A stretch of DNA of 64,000 nucleotides from positions 60,762,212-60,826,211 of the forward strand of contig NW_020312828.1 of NCBI RefSeq assembly GCF_003265705.1, in the 5' to 3' direction. The position numbers and the translations under genes are program-made. A model generated the notes under the pieces. That model had not been told where the DNA came from. It searched no databases and was given only the letters and a program-made list of their open reading frames with translations. Source of the stretch: Callorhinus ursinus. Lineage: Eukaryota; Chordata; Mammalia; Carnivora; Otariidae. How positions within the stretch are numbered: position 1 is the stretch's first letter; every line of letters begins with the position of its first letter. This document shows positions 43,441-55,085 of this stretch, piece after piece.

Positions 43441-44835
43441 GCTGGCCTCCAAGGCCCTGGTGCTTCCTGCTAAATAGTTCTACCTCGGAAGGGGGCTCTG
43501 CATTGAAAAGCTAGAACCCCATGGCTGTCAACCCTGCCTGGGACTGGAGAAGGAGAGCCTGTCAAGAGTCACAGAGATTTCTAGCACATCACTTGAAAGA
43601 AAAAAATTTTTTAATGTCAAGAAAACAATTCTTTGATAACATATTTTCTTGGAATCATAAAAAAGTTAAAATCCCTTTTATTCTCACTTTTAAAAAATAG
43701 TAGGTTTTTTGGCAGGCAGAAACCTGTTTATCTGTCTTTCAACTAACGTCCTGCGGTTTGCCTGGAAGGCTGGTGCACAACATGTTTTTAGGCGTTCTCT
43801 GTAGCTCAGACAAGAAGACTTGAATCCTGGAGCTACATTTTCTCCTAGCTCACCATAATATTTTGCTTCCTTCTCTTTCTTTGCTTTTTTTTTTTTTTTG
43901 GAATTGAGCTTGAGTTTCCCTTACTGCTGGGTTTCCTTGCTCTACACAGGGACTTTCAAACTTTATTGTGGAAACATAGGCACCCATTGGTGACACTTCA
44001 AAATTGTCCACAGGGTGGGTTGGGGAAAGAGTGCAGAGTAAGGGGCATGTGTGCAGCGCGGACAAAAAGCATGCAGGTGAGTCAGCCTCTCCCGTCAGCC
44101 TCCTAACCCAGAGAAGCCCTTGTTGACCCTATGGATATTCACGCAAAATTTTGTTGGAGGAAAATATTCTATTGGGGAGAAAACACCATAATGGCTATAG
44201 ATGGAATATGCAGAACTAAAGGAATGGGGTGAAGAAGAGAAAAAAATAAAAACACCACTTAGAATAATGAGAAAACAAGGCATATACATCTCAGGTAGGT
44301 GTCTAAATGGTATTCCCTAGGTGTCTAAACAGCCTGGAAAGTGACCACCCATCCAGCTGGGAAGGGGAAAACCCCACTTGAGCTTGTGCATTCTGGGGTG
44401 GGGGAGGCAGAAGTGTGCTGGCAAGAGTTTAAAAGAGAAAGAAAAGGAAAAGATCAGGTGGATTAAATATAATAAAATCAAAGTCTTCCTTCTGGGGAAG
44501 AAGCTCCTTAATAATTGAATTCACTGTGGACTCAGACGTGGCAGATGAAGTCAGAGAACATTCAGAGGAAATCCAAATTAAATTTTCACTGGAGTAATGA
44601 AAGTATGAAAGAACTAGACTGCCATCCTGAGGCAAAATGAGGAAATGACGAATGGCGTGTTGCGCAAGTATTTGTAGCCTGATGCGGTTGCTTTTGTGGT
44701 ATCCAAAATACCCGAACGATGGTCTATTCTCCTGAGCAGTAATTCTATAAAACTCATCTCAAAAACCAATGTAGACACAGGGTAAAAACCATGCAAACTA
44801 TTCAGAATGGTCTACATGATCATTTAAGGCTCTCT
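43441..44835. other. Unassigned non-coding DNA
   Basis: About 1.4 kb with no named family. A T14 run lies near 43,886. Confidence 0.45.
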
Positions 44836-44839
44836 TCTA

Positions 44840-45560
44840 ACTCCTAAATTTCCCTTATGAGAGGCAACTATTGTTTCTAGCTTATTGTACATCTTTTATT
44901 TTTTAATTTTTTAAAGCTTTATTTATTTTAGAGAGAGAGAGAGAGGGAGAGAGTAGGGGGAGAGGCAAAAGAAGAGGGAGAGAGAAACTTAAGCAGACTC
45001 CCTGCTGAGCCCAGAGCCCCACATGGGGCTCAATCCCAGGACCCGGAGATCATGACCCAAGCCAAAAGCAAGTGTCAGACACTTAACCAACTGAGCCACC
45101 AGGAGCCCCTATTATACATCTTTTAAAAGAGATTCTGTGTGCATATAGTTATGTGTGTATACATTCCTTTTGAAATGTATCAATGGTGTCTACTGGTATG
45201 TACCATGATTTCTTTTCAGTTTAACAGGGTGTCTCAGAGCTCATTTCCTTCTTTTTCTTGATTGCATCATCTTTTATTGGATGAACATGTTAGAACTCAT
45301 TTAATCATTACTATACTAATGCACATTTTCAGTATTTTGCTACCGAAAACAATGCTGCAATGAATATCCTTGTCCATAGATCATTGCATACATGGGCATA
45401 ACTGTAGAAAAAAATTCCCAGAAGTGTTAAAAGTTACATGAATTTAAACTTGCAATGCATTTAGTAAGACTGCATCACAGAAAGGGGGAAGTTATGTTAT
45501 CATTCCTTTTGGAGAATGCCTGATGTTCTACACCGTTGCCAACCTTAAGCTGCTTTGTCT
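44840..45560 (-). repeat. L1M 3' end, antisense, split by a SINE
   Basis: TTATGAGAGGCAACTATTGT, then after the SINE GATTCTGTGTGCATATAG, CTTTTATTGGATGAACATG, AAAACAATGCTGCAATGAAT, ATCCTTGTCCATAGATC and AAATTCCCAGAAGTGTTAA follow the same antisense L1M tail as at 960-2,060. It is strongly diverged. Confidence 0.65.
44898..45109 (-). mobile_element. Can-SINE, antisense
   Basis: Target-site duplications TATTGTACATCTTTT (44883-44897) and TATTATACATCTTTT (45110-45124) differ at one base. The minus-strand head is GGGGCTCCTGGTGGCTCAG. It belongs to the older subfamily with GCTTTTGGCTTGGGTCATG. Confidence 0.95.
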
Positions 45561-45940
45561 CAAGTGATCTGAATTATTTTCTTTTTGCATTTTCTGTATG
45601 CTTTGAGACAATTTCCCTGTACAACTAACAAGATGACTATAATCTAAAAGATAGCAGGTTTTGTGGTCCCTACAAGCACTTCTCCCCTGGTGGTTTGTAG
45701 GGGTCTCTGAAGAAGCACCAGAAATCGTTCCTGGCCTTCAGGACCTTCACATGTGGTTGTCGAGTATGAAACAGCCACTGATAAAGGGAAGGCCATGCTG
45801 GCTAAATAGCAGATGGATATGCTAGAAGTTCAAAGACAGGAGAGATTTGGTCGAGTGATCCAGGAATACACATGGAAAATCTCACCTCTGACCTGGACCT
45901 CAAAGCATAAGTGAAGATAAAAATAAAAATAAAAAATAAA
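45561..45940. other. Unassigned non-coding DNA
   Basis: Nothing recognised. Confidence 0.4.
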
Positions 45941-46004
45941 CATGTGATATATATATATATAGATATATATGTGTATGGATGGATGGATGTGTGTGTATAT
46001 ATAT
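45920..46004. repeat. (AAAAT)n / (TA)n / (GGAT)n / (TG)n compound simple repeat
   Basis: AAAATAAAAATAAAAAATAA passes into TATATA repeats, a GGATGGATGGATG segment and TGTGTGTATATATA. The frames crossing it are low-complexity artefacts. Confidence 0.95.
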
Positions 46005-47377
46005 CTCATATTATACATTTTTATTTTTGTCTTTATTGGATAAAAACATCCCAATGGGCAAATATTTCTTATCAGCTCTGCCACGTCTTTCTTCTACACA
46101 TTCTGTGAAGTGCAAGTCCCACTTTACTTACGAATCTCTTTGGACACTTGGAGGCACATTAAGGTATGCCCCCTCTTATACAGGCACATAATGCAACTAT
46201 CTATAACTCATGTGTCCCCTAAGCTTTAATCTCTGGGGACAGGAGACATTGTTGAGGCCTTAAACACTGTTTCCTACCCAAGAGGTCCCTTGCTGGTAAT
46301 GGGTGTATTCCTAGTAGAAAGCATCGGTAAATATCAGCTGAATGAATACATCCATTTTACTAAGCCTTTGACTCTTCTATACATGTATGACTGGTATGTG
46401 TATGGTGGTACTTAGTAAATACTTATAATTTTTAAGTGTTGTCTGAGATGCAGAGGGCAGAGTCTTCAATGCCATTTTTAAAATGGATTTGGATTTCTTC
46501 TGACCTTCTCTGGACCTTTGGTAAACTACTTTCTTTTTCTGCCCCAGGAAGATGCTTCCCTTAGTTAATGATGCTAATATTTCTGCACCAACATCTGAAA
46601 ATCACGCTTTACTCTTGTTGTTTTTATTTTTTTATCTCATGTAGCCTGTGTATGTGCATATGCCCACGGACGGTGCACACACAGATGCACACAGATCCCT
46701 TTCTGGGCGCTCTGCATGCTGAGCTCATGCCTTTTGAGGTCATTTTCCTGAGAGCTTGTAACTAATTCAGAACCGAGGAACTCTTATATATCTTCTCATA
46801 CAAGAAAAGGAAGCAATTTGTGACTTAACAGGAGGGTTAACACCAGCTGGTCATAGTTTAGTGAGTTTAATTACCGGAATTTTTATAAAATATCACCCTA
46901 AATGACATCTGCAGTGGAACTGAGCATGAGATTCTTTTTGGGTGAACAAAATAAAACAGGCCATGCAAAGCTCTGCTCTGTCTAATCCTTGTGTCTGAGG
47001 CACATGGGTTCCAGTGACATTTCTGGGACTGATTTTTACTTAGCTAAGATGTGCTTTTTAATAAAACTGCAAGATAAAATTGGCACTGGCTACTTTAAAC
47101 AAGGAAGCAAAATATACAGTTGGGAAGTGAGAATGAAAAACGCTTAAGTAAAAGATCAAAGGATTCTTCCTCAGCCACCCACCTCATTCCCTGGGTTAAT
47201 TAATACCTTTTTTACTGCCTTGTAAATACTGGCCCCAAATGGAAATGAACTGGATTTTATTTTTTTCAACATTGTGAACTGGACTAATCTCAAATTTATT
47301 TTAATAAAGTCAAATGCAAACACTGACTAAAATGCAGGAAGCCCAGTCAGGTATAGAAGGCGACCTAATCCCTTTCA
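46005..47377. other. Unassigned, with a MIR core near 46,460-46,550
   Basis: CAATGCCATTTTTAAAATGG...ACCTTCTCTGGACCTTTGGT is a weak sense MIR-like phrase. The rest is unrecognised. Confidence 0.4.
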
Positions 47378-47550
47378 TTTCAAAGTATGGTCCACGAACC
47401 AGCATCATCAGCATTCTCTGGGAGCTTATTGGAAATGCAGTGTCTTAGGTCCTAGACACAGACCTGCTACATCACACTATGCATTTAGCAAGACTCCCAA
47501 GTACTAGCTATACACACATGAAAATTGGGAATCACTGGACTGTAATGTTG
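47378..47550 (+). mobile_element. MER5A (hAT-Charlie) DNA transposon relic, sense
   Basis: CAAAGTATGGTCCACGAACC, AGCATTCTCTGGGAGCTTAT, TGGAAATGCAGTGTCTTAGG, TCCTAGACACAGACCTGCTA and GGGAATCACTGGA follow MER5A (GTGGTTCTCAA...GAATCACCTGGGGAGCTT...AGACCTACTGAATCAG...). Near full length. Confidence 0.85.
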
Positions 47551-49079
47551 CCTTTCTCCTCAAGGGCCTTCTCCCATAGAGTAATTAAAGGACCATTTGC
47601 CTGAGTAATGTAAAGTGAGGACCAGATTTGAGAAGTTTCCAGCCACACAGACAGGAATGCACAGATGCACCCTCCATCCCACGGTGCCAAACAGAAAGGC
47701 TTGCCATTTGTCCTGTTTTATTGCCCTCAAACTCTACGCTCAGCTTCTTGTGAGGCCTCCAAAACACAAAGGATCCATGGAAAAATTAATAATGTAAAGG
47801 TTTTCCAAGGCTCTTGGCAGCAGAAGAAATTTCTAGTGTGGTTCAAGCTGGGGGGTGGGGGGAGAAACTTTGACATATAACATAATAGCAAGGAATTTCT
47901 AAACCCTTGTCCAGACTCTATCCTTTCAGCTGGTTGAAAAAGGAATTTGTATGTGATGGATTCTAGGATTTGTCTTTAAGAATTTCTGGCAGTTTAGCCA
48001 AAGAGAGCCAAAATATCTTGACCAAAGGACTTCTCCACATTGGTTGCTTTCTATCTTTGGTCTTGGGTGCCTTAGTGAGAAGTGAGTGGCTTTTGCCATC
48101 TCCGAAGATTTGCTTCCCTTCACATGTCCCTGCCCTCCCCCTTTTAGTATTTCTACTCGGGCAGTAGGCAGCTGAAATATTGGCCAATGAAGGAAAACAG
48201 ATTTCCCAATGAATAGTTCTACACCATGAAAAAATGAGATTAGAGGAATGCCTAAACTAATTTGAGGATATTACAGTCTTCACTCCAAGCCTAATTCCCT
48301 GTAGTTTCCCTCCTGGTTTATGGACAGAAATTTAAAGCCAGTACATTTTATCATCCGAATCATTTAGTTCCCTTTTGACTAAAGCTTTGCAATGTTCTCT
48401 TCAATTTCCATGAGAATGAATTTCACCTTTGATGACATTCAAAGGCACTTATGGTGTCTTTATGAAAAATGATGTCACTCCGATACCAGCAATAAAATAA
48501 CAATGTCCTAATGCCAATAAATGTATTAATCCTATCAGTCATCTTTCAGTTTTTCTGGTTTTGCTTTGGAAACTGCAAAAAAACCTCTGGTTTTTAATTT
48601 GTGAGCCATCTAGAGACATAGCCGTAGTACTTTACATCTTCCTTTGGTTGAATGCTCAGGAAATGGAGCAGAATTAAGTGACTATCCCACTAACAGGCAG
48701 GGTTATTTGGCCAATGCCTGAATCAGACAGGGTTTGGCAGACTCTCACGTGTATTTATACATGAGATGGGGCAGGGATGGGGAAAGGTATCCTCAGGGAC
48801 TGTCTGGTCTGGATCTCCAGAATCCAATGCAGTTTCGTTCCTTGCTTTTAAAGTCCTGCTTTGAGTGTTACCCTCGGGGAAACACTGAATCTCTGTTAGA
48901 GTGCTAGCCCAAAGTCCTCCTGGTATCAGGAAGAGACAGAGGCCTGGGACCTCTTGGGTTCTTAGGTCCCACTCTTTTTGTGAGAAGGCTGAGACTAGGA
49001 AAAGGTGAAATAATAGATTGTTTAGTGTTAATTTTGTATTCTGAATCAGTCAGCTTGTGGAGTGGTCTACTGCATACAA
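47551..49079. other. Unassigned non-coding DNA
   Basis: About 1.5 kb. A weak MIR-like antisense phrase (AATTAAGTGACTATCCCACT...AATGCCTGAATCAGACAGGG) lies near 48,670-48,740. Overlapping short frames on both strands at 47,585-48,187 give no gene. Confidence 0.45.
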
Positions 49080-49640
49080 ACCAACTTAGGAAGTCTTTAC
49101 TGCATGCCTAGAATCATATCAGGAACTTTGCAAGATATCAGAGACATAGGACATAAAGCTTTCTTTGAGTAGTTTATGTTTTGGTTGGAGAGAATATGCT
49201 TATAAACCAGAAATAATTAGAGAAAAAAACAGAATATACAGTTTACACTTTGTTAGCATAAAGCCTGTTTTCTTAGCATTGTCCATTTTCACCTAGTTTT
49301 GATTTTGATTTCAGAAGTCATGGTCATTGGATACAGATCCTCAGGGGGTAGGCTTTCAGAGATGGGGAATCAGTGTGGGTTTCAATGGTGGGGAGAAACT
49401 TCTTAACAGAGAGAGGACTCGAGCACATTTGTGAGGCTGAGCGGGAACCACATGAACAGAGACACTAGGGATGTTATATCAGGCTCAGAATAAGTCACAA
49501 ACATGAGAGGAGCCTGGCATAAGTCTGGAAAAGTGAGTGACATACCTGATGGGGGAGCAGAGTACCAACTGGGCAAAAAAGGTGGGAGGTATAATAAGCC
49601 CAGATTCTAGAATAACTCAATGGCCAAGAAGGGTATTTAA
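49080..49640 (-). repeat. L2, antisense
   Basis: TCTTTACTGCATGCCTAGAA, ATATCAGAGACATAGGACAT, GAGAGAATATGCTTATAAAC and further GGAGCCTGGCATAAGTC...GGGTATTTAAACTTGATCC match the reverse strand of the L2 3' half. Confidence 0.6.
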
Positions 49641-49839
49641 ACTTGATCCTATAAGCTGTGATACTCAGACATTTCCCCCCCATAGAAACCATAATACAGA
49701 TGATACCATGACATGTTCCAATGACTTAATGATTTACACAATTCTCTCTATTTTCTAATTATAATTATCCCCCCCCATTGAAAACAAAACAAATACTGAA
49801 ATGCAAGTGAATGAGAGGTCTCAAAAAAAAAAAATAGAC

Positions 49840-50396
49840 TGGATCCATAGTTATATGAAAAAGTAAGTTCTTCAACATCCATTTATGATAAATACTCTCA
49901 ACAAGGTGGGTATAGAGGGAACATACCTCAACATAATAAAGACCATATATGACAAACCCACAGCTAACATCATACTCAATGGGGAAAAGCTGAAAACTTT
50001 TCCTTTAAAAACAGGAACGAGACTAGGATACCCACTCCCGCCATTTTTAGTCAACCTAGCTGTGAAAGTCTGAGCCAGAGCAATTAGGCAGGAAATCAGG
50101 ACAAAAAGAAAGAAAGAAAGAAAGGCATCCAAATTTGATAGGAAAAAGTAAAAATGTCACTATTTGCAGATGACATGTTATTAGGTATAGAAAACCCTAA
50201 AGACCCCACCCCAAAATGGTTAGAACGAATAAACAAATTCAGTCAAATTTCAGGATAAAATTATAACTACATAAGGTGACTGATCTGACTAGACTTACTG
50301 TGGTGATCATTTTAAAATACATACAAATATCTAATCATTATGTTGCATACCTGAAACCGATATAATAGGTCAATTATACCTCAATACAAAATTAAT
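49840..50396 (+). mobile_element. Internally deleted L1 with reverse transcriptase remnant, sense
   Basis: The frame 49,885-50,073 reads [20 protein letters not shown]...[20 protein letters not shown], a region of L1 ORF2 reverse transcriptase. A FADD-type catalytic motif is still encoded at 50,163-50,174 (TTTGCAGATGAC). At about 50,262 the sequence jumps to the 3' UTR (GTGATCATTTTAAAATAC, GCATACCTGAAACCGATATA). AAAAATAGAC at 49830-49839 and 50397-50406 is a possible target-site duplication. It cannot make a functional protein. Confidence 0.82.
50104..50124. repeat. (GAAA)n expansion inside L1 ORF2
   Basis: AAAGAAAGAAAGAAAGAAAG lies where L1 normally encodes a Lys/Glu-rich stretch. Confidence 0.9.
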
Positions 50397-50509
50397 AAAA
50401 ATAGACATTTAAAAACCCAGTTAAAAAAGAGGAATTAAGGACATTTATGAGTGCCTGTCATGTGCCACAAAGATTTGATATACACTGTTTTTTAATGTTA
50501 CAGAGCTTT

Positions 50510-50850
50510 AAAAAAAGTCTTGAGATATAATTTGCATACAATATAGCTCATTTTTTCAAAAGTGTACAATTCACTTTGTACATTCACAGAACTGTGCAAC
50601 TTGCATCACTGTATAATTTTAGAGCCTTTTTATTACGTCAAAAAGAAACCCATACCCATTAGCACTCTCCACTTGCCCCACCTGCTCAGCCTTTGGCAGC
50701 CACGAATCTACCTCATGTCTCCATGATTTGCCTATTCTGGATACATAATATAAAATAAATCATATAAAATGTGACCTTTTGTTGACTGACTTCAGACATG
50801 CTTTCAAGATTCATCCACGTTATAGCGTGGACATTCATTATTTTTAAAAC
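50510..50850 (-). repeat. L1M 3' end, antisense
   Basis: TGAGATATAATTTGCATACA, GTGTACAATTCACTTTGTAC, ACAGAACTGTGCAACTTGC, TTTGGCAGCCACGAATCTAC, CTATTCTGGATACATAATAT and CAAGATTCATCCACGTTATA follow the antisense L1MC/MD 3' end, as at 25,141-25,990. Confidence 0.82.
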
Positions 50851-50869
50851 CCTACTATAATTTTGGAAG

Positions 50870-51000
50870 GGAGGCATATTTATCTGTTTTGCCGATAAGG
50901 AAACTGAAAGGCTAAATGCTTTGCCCGAGGGCTCACAAAGTTGGCAGGGAAATATTCAAACCCAGGCCCCTGTCTCCACAGTTCAAACACTTCCACCGTA
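50870..51000 (-). repeat. MIR, antisense
   Basis: GATAAGGAAACTGAAAGGCT, AAATGCTTTGCCCGAGGGCT and AATATTCAAACCCAGGCCCC follow the reverse MIR strand. Confidence 0.82.
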
Positions 51001-51772
51001 CCCCATTGATTCTCAAATACCTCAGCATTCACTATATAATTTTTAAATTGAAAAACACAACGCCTCGCAGCATACCAGGGCTAGCAAAATTTCCCTTTTC
51101 CCCCCTTTCTCCAGGCTCACTCAAGGTACACTCCAAGGGTAGGGAGACTGGTCTTCTATTCTCATGGCTCCCAAAATAGCCCCACTGCTTTTGACATTGT
51201 GAGCACAACTCAAACCCGAGTGAAGGCAAACCGGCAGCACCCCTGTGTGTTCTTTCATACAAGAGGGTAGTCTGTCTCTCAGGCCGGCCGGAGGTTTAGA
51301 ACCAAGCTCAAGTAAGAAAACACCAAACAATGAAAGGAAACAGAACCCGCCTTTCGTTGGTCAGAGTCACTCACCAGGCGGCTGAAGTGTGAAGCCCCCT
51401 GGCGCTAAGGGGCCCAAGCCCCAGACATGTTCTGGATCCCCACGTCCCAGTTCACACCGGATCTGCTAAACCCAGTCACCAAATCTAGCAGTCAGGATCT
51501 TTATCCTTCACTGCTCCACCCTCATGGCCCATTTTCTTACCTCCAGTGAATCCTCCAGAAGCACCAGAGCTCTTGGGGAGCATTCCCACCCTAATGTCCA
51601 CATCCTCAGGATCCAGGCCCAAGTAATCTGTCCCGCCTTGACTTGTAGGGCCCAGAGCCCAAGGCTGGGAGCTTCGTCTCGGAGGTATGCCTTCTGTTCC
51701 TTTTTAACAGGAATCATTTTAGGAAGGTGAACAACTGATCCCTCCCTGGTGGCAAAGCAGGGTAAGAAATAA
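51001..51772. other. Unassigned, GC-richer than average
   Basis: Contains GGCCGGCCGG at 51,282-51,291 and scattered CpGs to about 51,420. No exon is supported. Overlapping frames on both strands (51,032-51,330 and 51,508-51,730) argue against coding. Confidence 0.4.
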
Positions 51773-51780
51773 ATACACTG

Positions 51781-52004
51781 GGGGCGCCTGGGTGGCCCAG
51801 GTGGTTAAGTGACTGCCTTCGGCTCAGGTCATGATCCTGGAGTCCCGGGATCGAGTCCCGCATCGGGCTCCCTGCTCGGCGGGGAGTCTGCTTCTCCCTC
51901 TGACCCTCCCCCTCTCGTGCTCTCTCTCTTGCTCTTTCTCTCTCTCTCTCTCTCTCTCAAATAAATAAATAAATAAATAAATAAATAAAATCTTTAAAAA
52001 AAAC
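51781..52004 (+). mobile_element. Young Can-SINE, sense, with (TAAA)n expansion
   Basis: A full head GGGGCGCCTGGGTGGCCCAG, CGGGATCGAGTCCCGCATCG, (CT)n and a long (AAAT)n tail. ATACACTG is repeated at 51773-51780 and 52005-52012. Retention of many CpGs (CCCGGGATCGAGTCCCGCATCG) suggests youth. Confidence 0.96.
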
Positions 52005-52012
52005 ATACACTG

Positions 52013-52435
52013 GGACTTTCTGTGTCTCAAAATTAGATGTTGGTTACTTTACTATTATCAATTTTAAAGTTTATTGCTTTTTAAATGGTTGGACGACTCT
52101 GCTTATCATTTTAAACTGGCAAAATTAGATGATACCAGCCAGATGTCCAGGGAGAAAGAAGATTGCATCTCTTTAAAACAAGCAGCACAACACAATTGGT
52201 CTTAATTCACCTCAGAAGGATAAAGGTCACAGCGGATTCTCCTAAAGCATGTAATTATAGGCAAGCCAGACTTTGCATTGCATTACATATATAATTAAAT
52301 TTACATAAAAGAATAAAAAATTAGGAGGTAAGAGAATAAATGTAAGGACTGCAAATTGGGAACCAAAATAAAATATTTCTTAAAAGATACAGGAAAGACA
52401 AAGCAAGCTTACAAGTTGCAGTATATTATTAGTAC
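52013..52435. other. Unassigned, repeat-poor block
   Basis: No family recognised. It contains ACAATTGGTCTTAATTC and ATGTAATTATAGG, which is suggestive only. Confidence 0.4.
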
Positions 52436-52439
52436 TACA

Positions 52440-52760
52440 ATGATTTAATTCAATAAATATTGAAGCACTTTCATGCTATGGGCTATAGGGTAAAGTAAGC
52501 CAGATGGAGACATTGCTCTTGAGAAGCTTATTTTCTTTGGGGTGGGGGTGTGTGGCGGGAGATACTGATTCATCAACGACGTAGCTATTATATAATGTTA
52601 AAAAGACAACACTGATGCAAGTTCAGGGTGTTATGGGAGGTATCTAATTTGGACTTGACCTTGACAACTGACAGACCTACCAAAGAAAGTGACAGATGGA
52701 GAACTGGAGAATGTAGTGCCATGAGCCAAGTGAAGAGGCGAGGTCGAGGGCAGCCACATG
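52440..52760 (-). repeat. L2, antisense
   Basis: GATTTAATTCAATAAATATT, GAAGCACTTTCATGCTATGG, GCTATAGGGTAAAGTAAGCC and GACATTGCTCTTGAGAAGCT follow the reverse L2 3' end. Confidence 0.72.
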
Positions 52761-53388
52761 AACACATCCTCTCCGGAAGCTAGAAGATGCATCAGTACTT
52801 GGGGACCTGTATAAGTAGCAGGGAGTCATGGAAGGAAGAGCATGAAAATGGTAATATTGTTTATTTATCGAACAAATAACTGAATACACATTTGAGGATG
52901 TTTGTCCTCAAGAGGTGATGTGTTTACTTGAAAAAAAAAAAAAGGCAATGGAGAATCGAGTCACGGGGCCTTGAAGCCAAAAGGCAAATTCATCCCTTTT
53001 TAAAATATGCCAAGCAGTCCTGAGGGGGATGGTAACAACAGATGATTCTTGTTCAATAAACAAACAATTTGGTTTGGAATCCAAGGCCAAAACATCCTCA
53101 GGGCAGACGACTGCTCCCCGGAGGTTAGTCAGCGGGTTAACTAGCATGAGCATTGCTCCTGAGTAGCTTTCAGAGAACAGGTTTTTCTTCGGCGTATAAT
53201 TATTTGGCCCACTTAATAGAAGTCTCAAGCAGGTCATCCCTTGAAATAGGGCTTTTTCCTCTTTTTTAGCAGAGCTAGAACAAAAGGAAACTTAAAATCA
53301 GTTACAGAGCAAGAGGAAACTTATTTCTGTCCTTTTGGAGACAAAAGATGTAACACAATTGGTTAAAATTGGAGGGGAATAAAAAACC
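52761..53388. other. Unassigned non-coding DNA
   Basis: Nothing recognised. An A13 run lies at about 52,931. The 109-codon antisense frame (52,908-53,237) has no known domain. Confidence 0.4.
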
Positions 53389-53580
53389 TCTCCGGTGGGC
53401 GGAATGCCCTAACGCGGAGCCTTTGCTTCAAACACAGGCTTGTGCTGCCATCTACCGTTGGGAAGGCTCCGTCCACCTCGGGACCCGCTGGTAATGGCCC
53501 GATCGCCCGCTGCCGTTGCTGCAGTGCTCCCGAGGGCTCCATCAGCAAGAAGCATGAGATAAATTCGAGGCAGAGTATCC
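53389..53580. other. Small CpG-dense patch
   Basis: I count 14 CpG in about 180-190 bases (for example AACGCGG, CCCGATCGCCCGCTGCCG), in a window where CpG is otherwise rare outside young SINEs. It is not a recognised repeat. It is too short for a standard CpG island. A 61-codon and a 62-codon frame overlap it on the minus strand in different frames and look like chance. A regulatory element or an unrecognised exon is possible; nothing else supports either. Confidence 0.35.
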
Positions 53581-55000
53581 AACAGGGTATTTAACACTTC
53601 GTGGCCAGCCAGGAATAAATTTCCCTACTGACAACATTCCCTTCTTCATCCTCTTTCTTCTTGAAGAAGCTTCATCCTTCCAGCAGTCTCACTGGGACCC
53701 AGCCCAGCCTTGATGGAGCCATGATTGGACATTTTAGAGCATGCTGGAAGGTGAAAGTCTGGACCATTAACCTCCTTCTTCCCCTAGAGGAAGGTCTGAG
53801 TGTTTCCACTGCAGGAACCCCTTGAGGGTACTGTTCACAGCCCGAATGCAGGAAAGCTGAAATGCTCTACCAAGAAAGTCTTGGTGGAATATTTCCATCT
53901 GTCTCCCCACCAATCTCACCTTTCATGGTCTCCATCCTGTTATCTGAAAGATTCTCGCCTATCCAACAAATGATCTGTGTTTAATCAAACAATTTACTGC
54001 CTATCTGGCATGAATCAAAGAGGTCCCTGATTGCCAAGTCCGGTTACTGGTTGCTGGCAAGTAACAAATATAACCAGCTTGGGTTAATATCATCCCCAGA
54101 CCTTGGCAGCTCATTCAGTCTTCTTGTGGATAAATAGGCAGTATCTGTTAGGCTTTGGAAATACTGAAAACAGGCTCCCCACTCCCATGCCCAATTTTGA
54201 AGAACCAGGTTGGAGTCCCTGACCTGGATGGGCTGACTCCAGGCATCTGCAGGGTAGAAGCACGATGTATACTCTGTTCTCAGCAGCAGTTCTTTTAAAA
54301 CATGGCCAATGCAGAGCTGTGAAACTAATAAACATCCACGAGACAAGCCATCTGTTTGTTTGTTTAACATTTGGACACTAATGTGAACCCGAGCTTACAG
54401 AACTCTTCAGACAAGTTGATTGCCCCAAGATCTCTGACACTGTTTCTTTATGTCTCTGGTTCTTTACCCTCCTTCAAGGAGAGCAGACTTCTTTTTCCTT
54501 TTTTTTTTTTTTCTTAAGCTGACAGAGGAAAATAATCCATAGAATTAAAGCTGGTTTACTCTGAGCTGTCAGCATCCCTGTGACAGATGATGGCATATGA
54601 GAAAGTCTTAGGAATGAGCAGGGGAAAAAGAAACACATTTCGTGAGCCACAGAGGGCAGGGTCAGGGGGAGATGTGAAGGTCCCTCCCTGCACCCTCTGA
54701 GGTTGGGCATGTTGGGAGAGGCATAAAAGGAACAATTTCAGATCTTAGCCTGGTTGTTTACTCTGGGCTCTGGGGCTGATGGCTGGAGCTAGCTGGGCTA
54801 AGCTGCTCAGAATTAAAGAGGGCAGCCCCTTCCATGAGCAGTTCAATGTGCCTTCCACTAGTTCACCAAATCTCACCCTCAGCATTAGGTCACTCATCAC
54901 GCCTCTGTCTTTCTCATCTCTCTCTCTGATGCCTAGAGAAATACAATCTATCATTCTAGCAAGATACAAGTTAAACTCTTAGTACAAATATGGGGATAGG
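53581..55000. other. Unassigned non-coding DNA
   Basis: About 1.4 kb. The 108-codon antisense frame (54,044-54,370) and its overlapping 74-codon frame show no recognisable domain. A T14 run lies near 54,499. Confidence 0.45.
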
Positions 55001-55085
55001 ATATACGTGGCACAGAGTAGGTGGTCAAGAATTATTTAACTTAATAAATTAATGAATGGATGCATGAATAAATGATGGGATAAAT
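55001..55085 (+). repeat. L2/MIR 3' end fragment, sense
   Basis: GGCACAGAGTAGGTGGTCAA...TAATGAATGGATGCATGAATAA resembles the shared 3' end of L2 (cacatagtaggcgctcaataaat...gaatgaatga). Confidence 0.6.

Noticed and set aside
49885..50073. Clean reverse transcriptase-like peptide, as a possible domesticated gene
   Set aside because: It is part of an internally deleted L1; the frame closes before the catalytic motif and the 3' half is missing.
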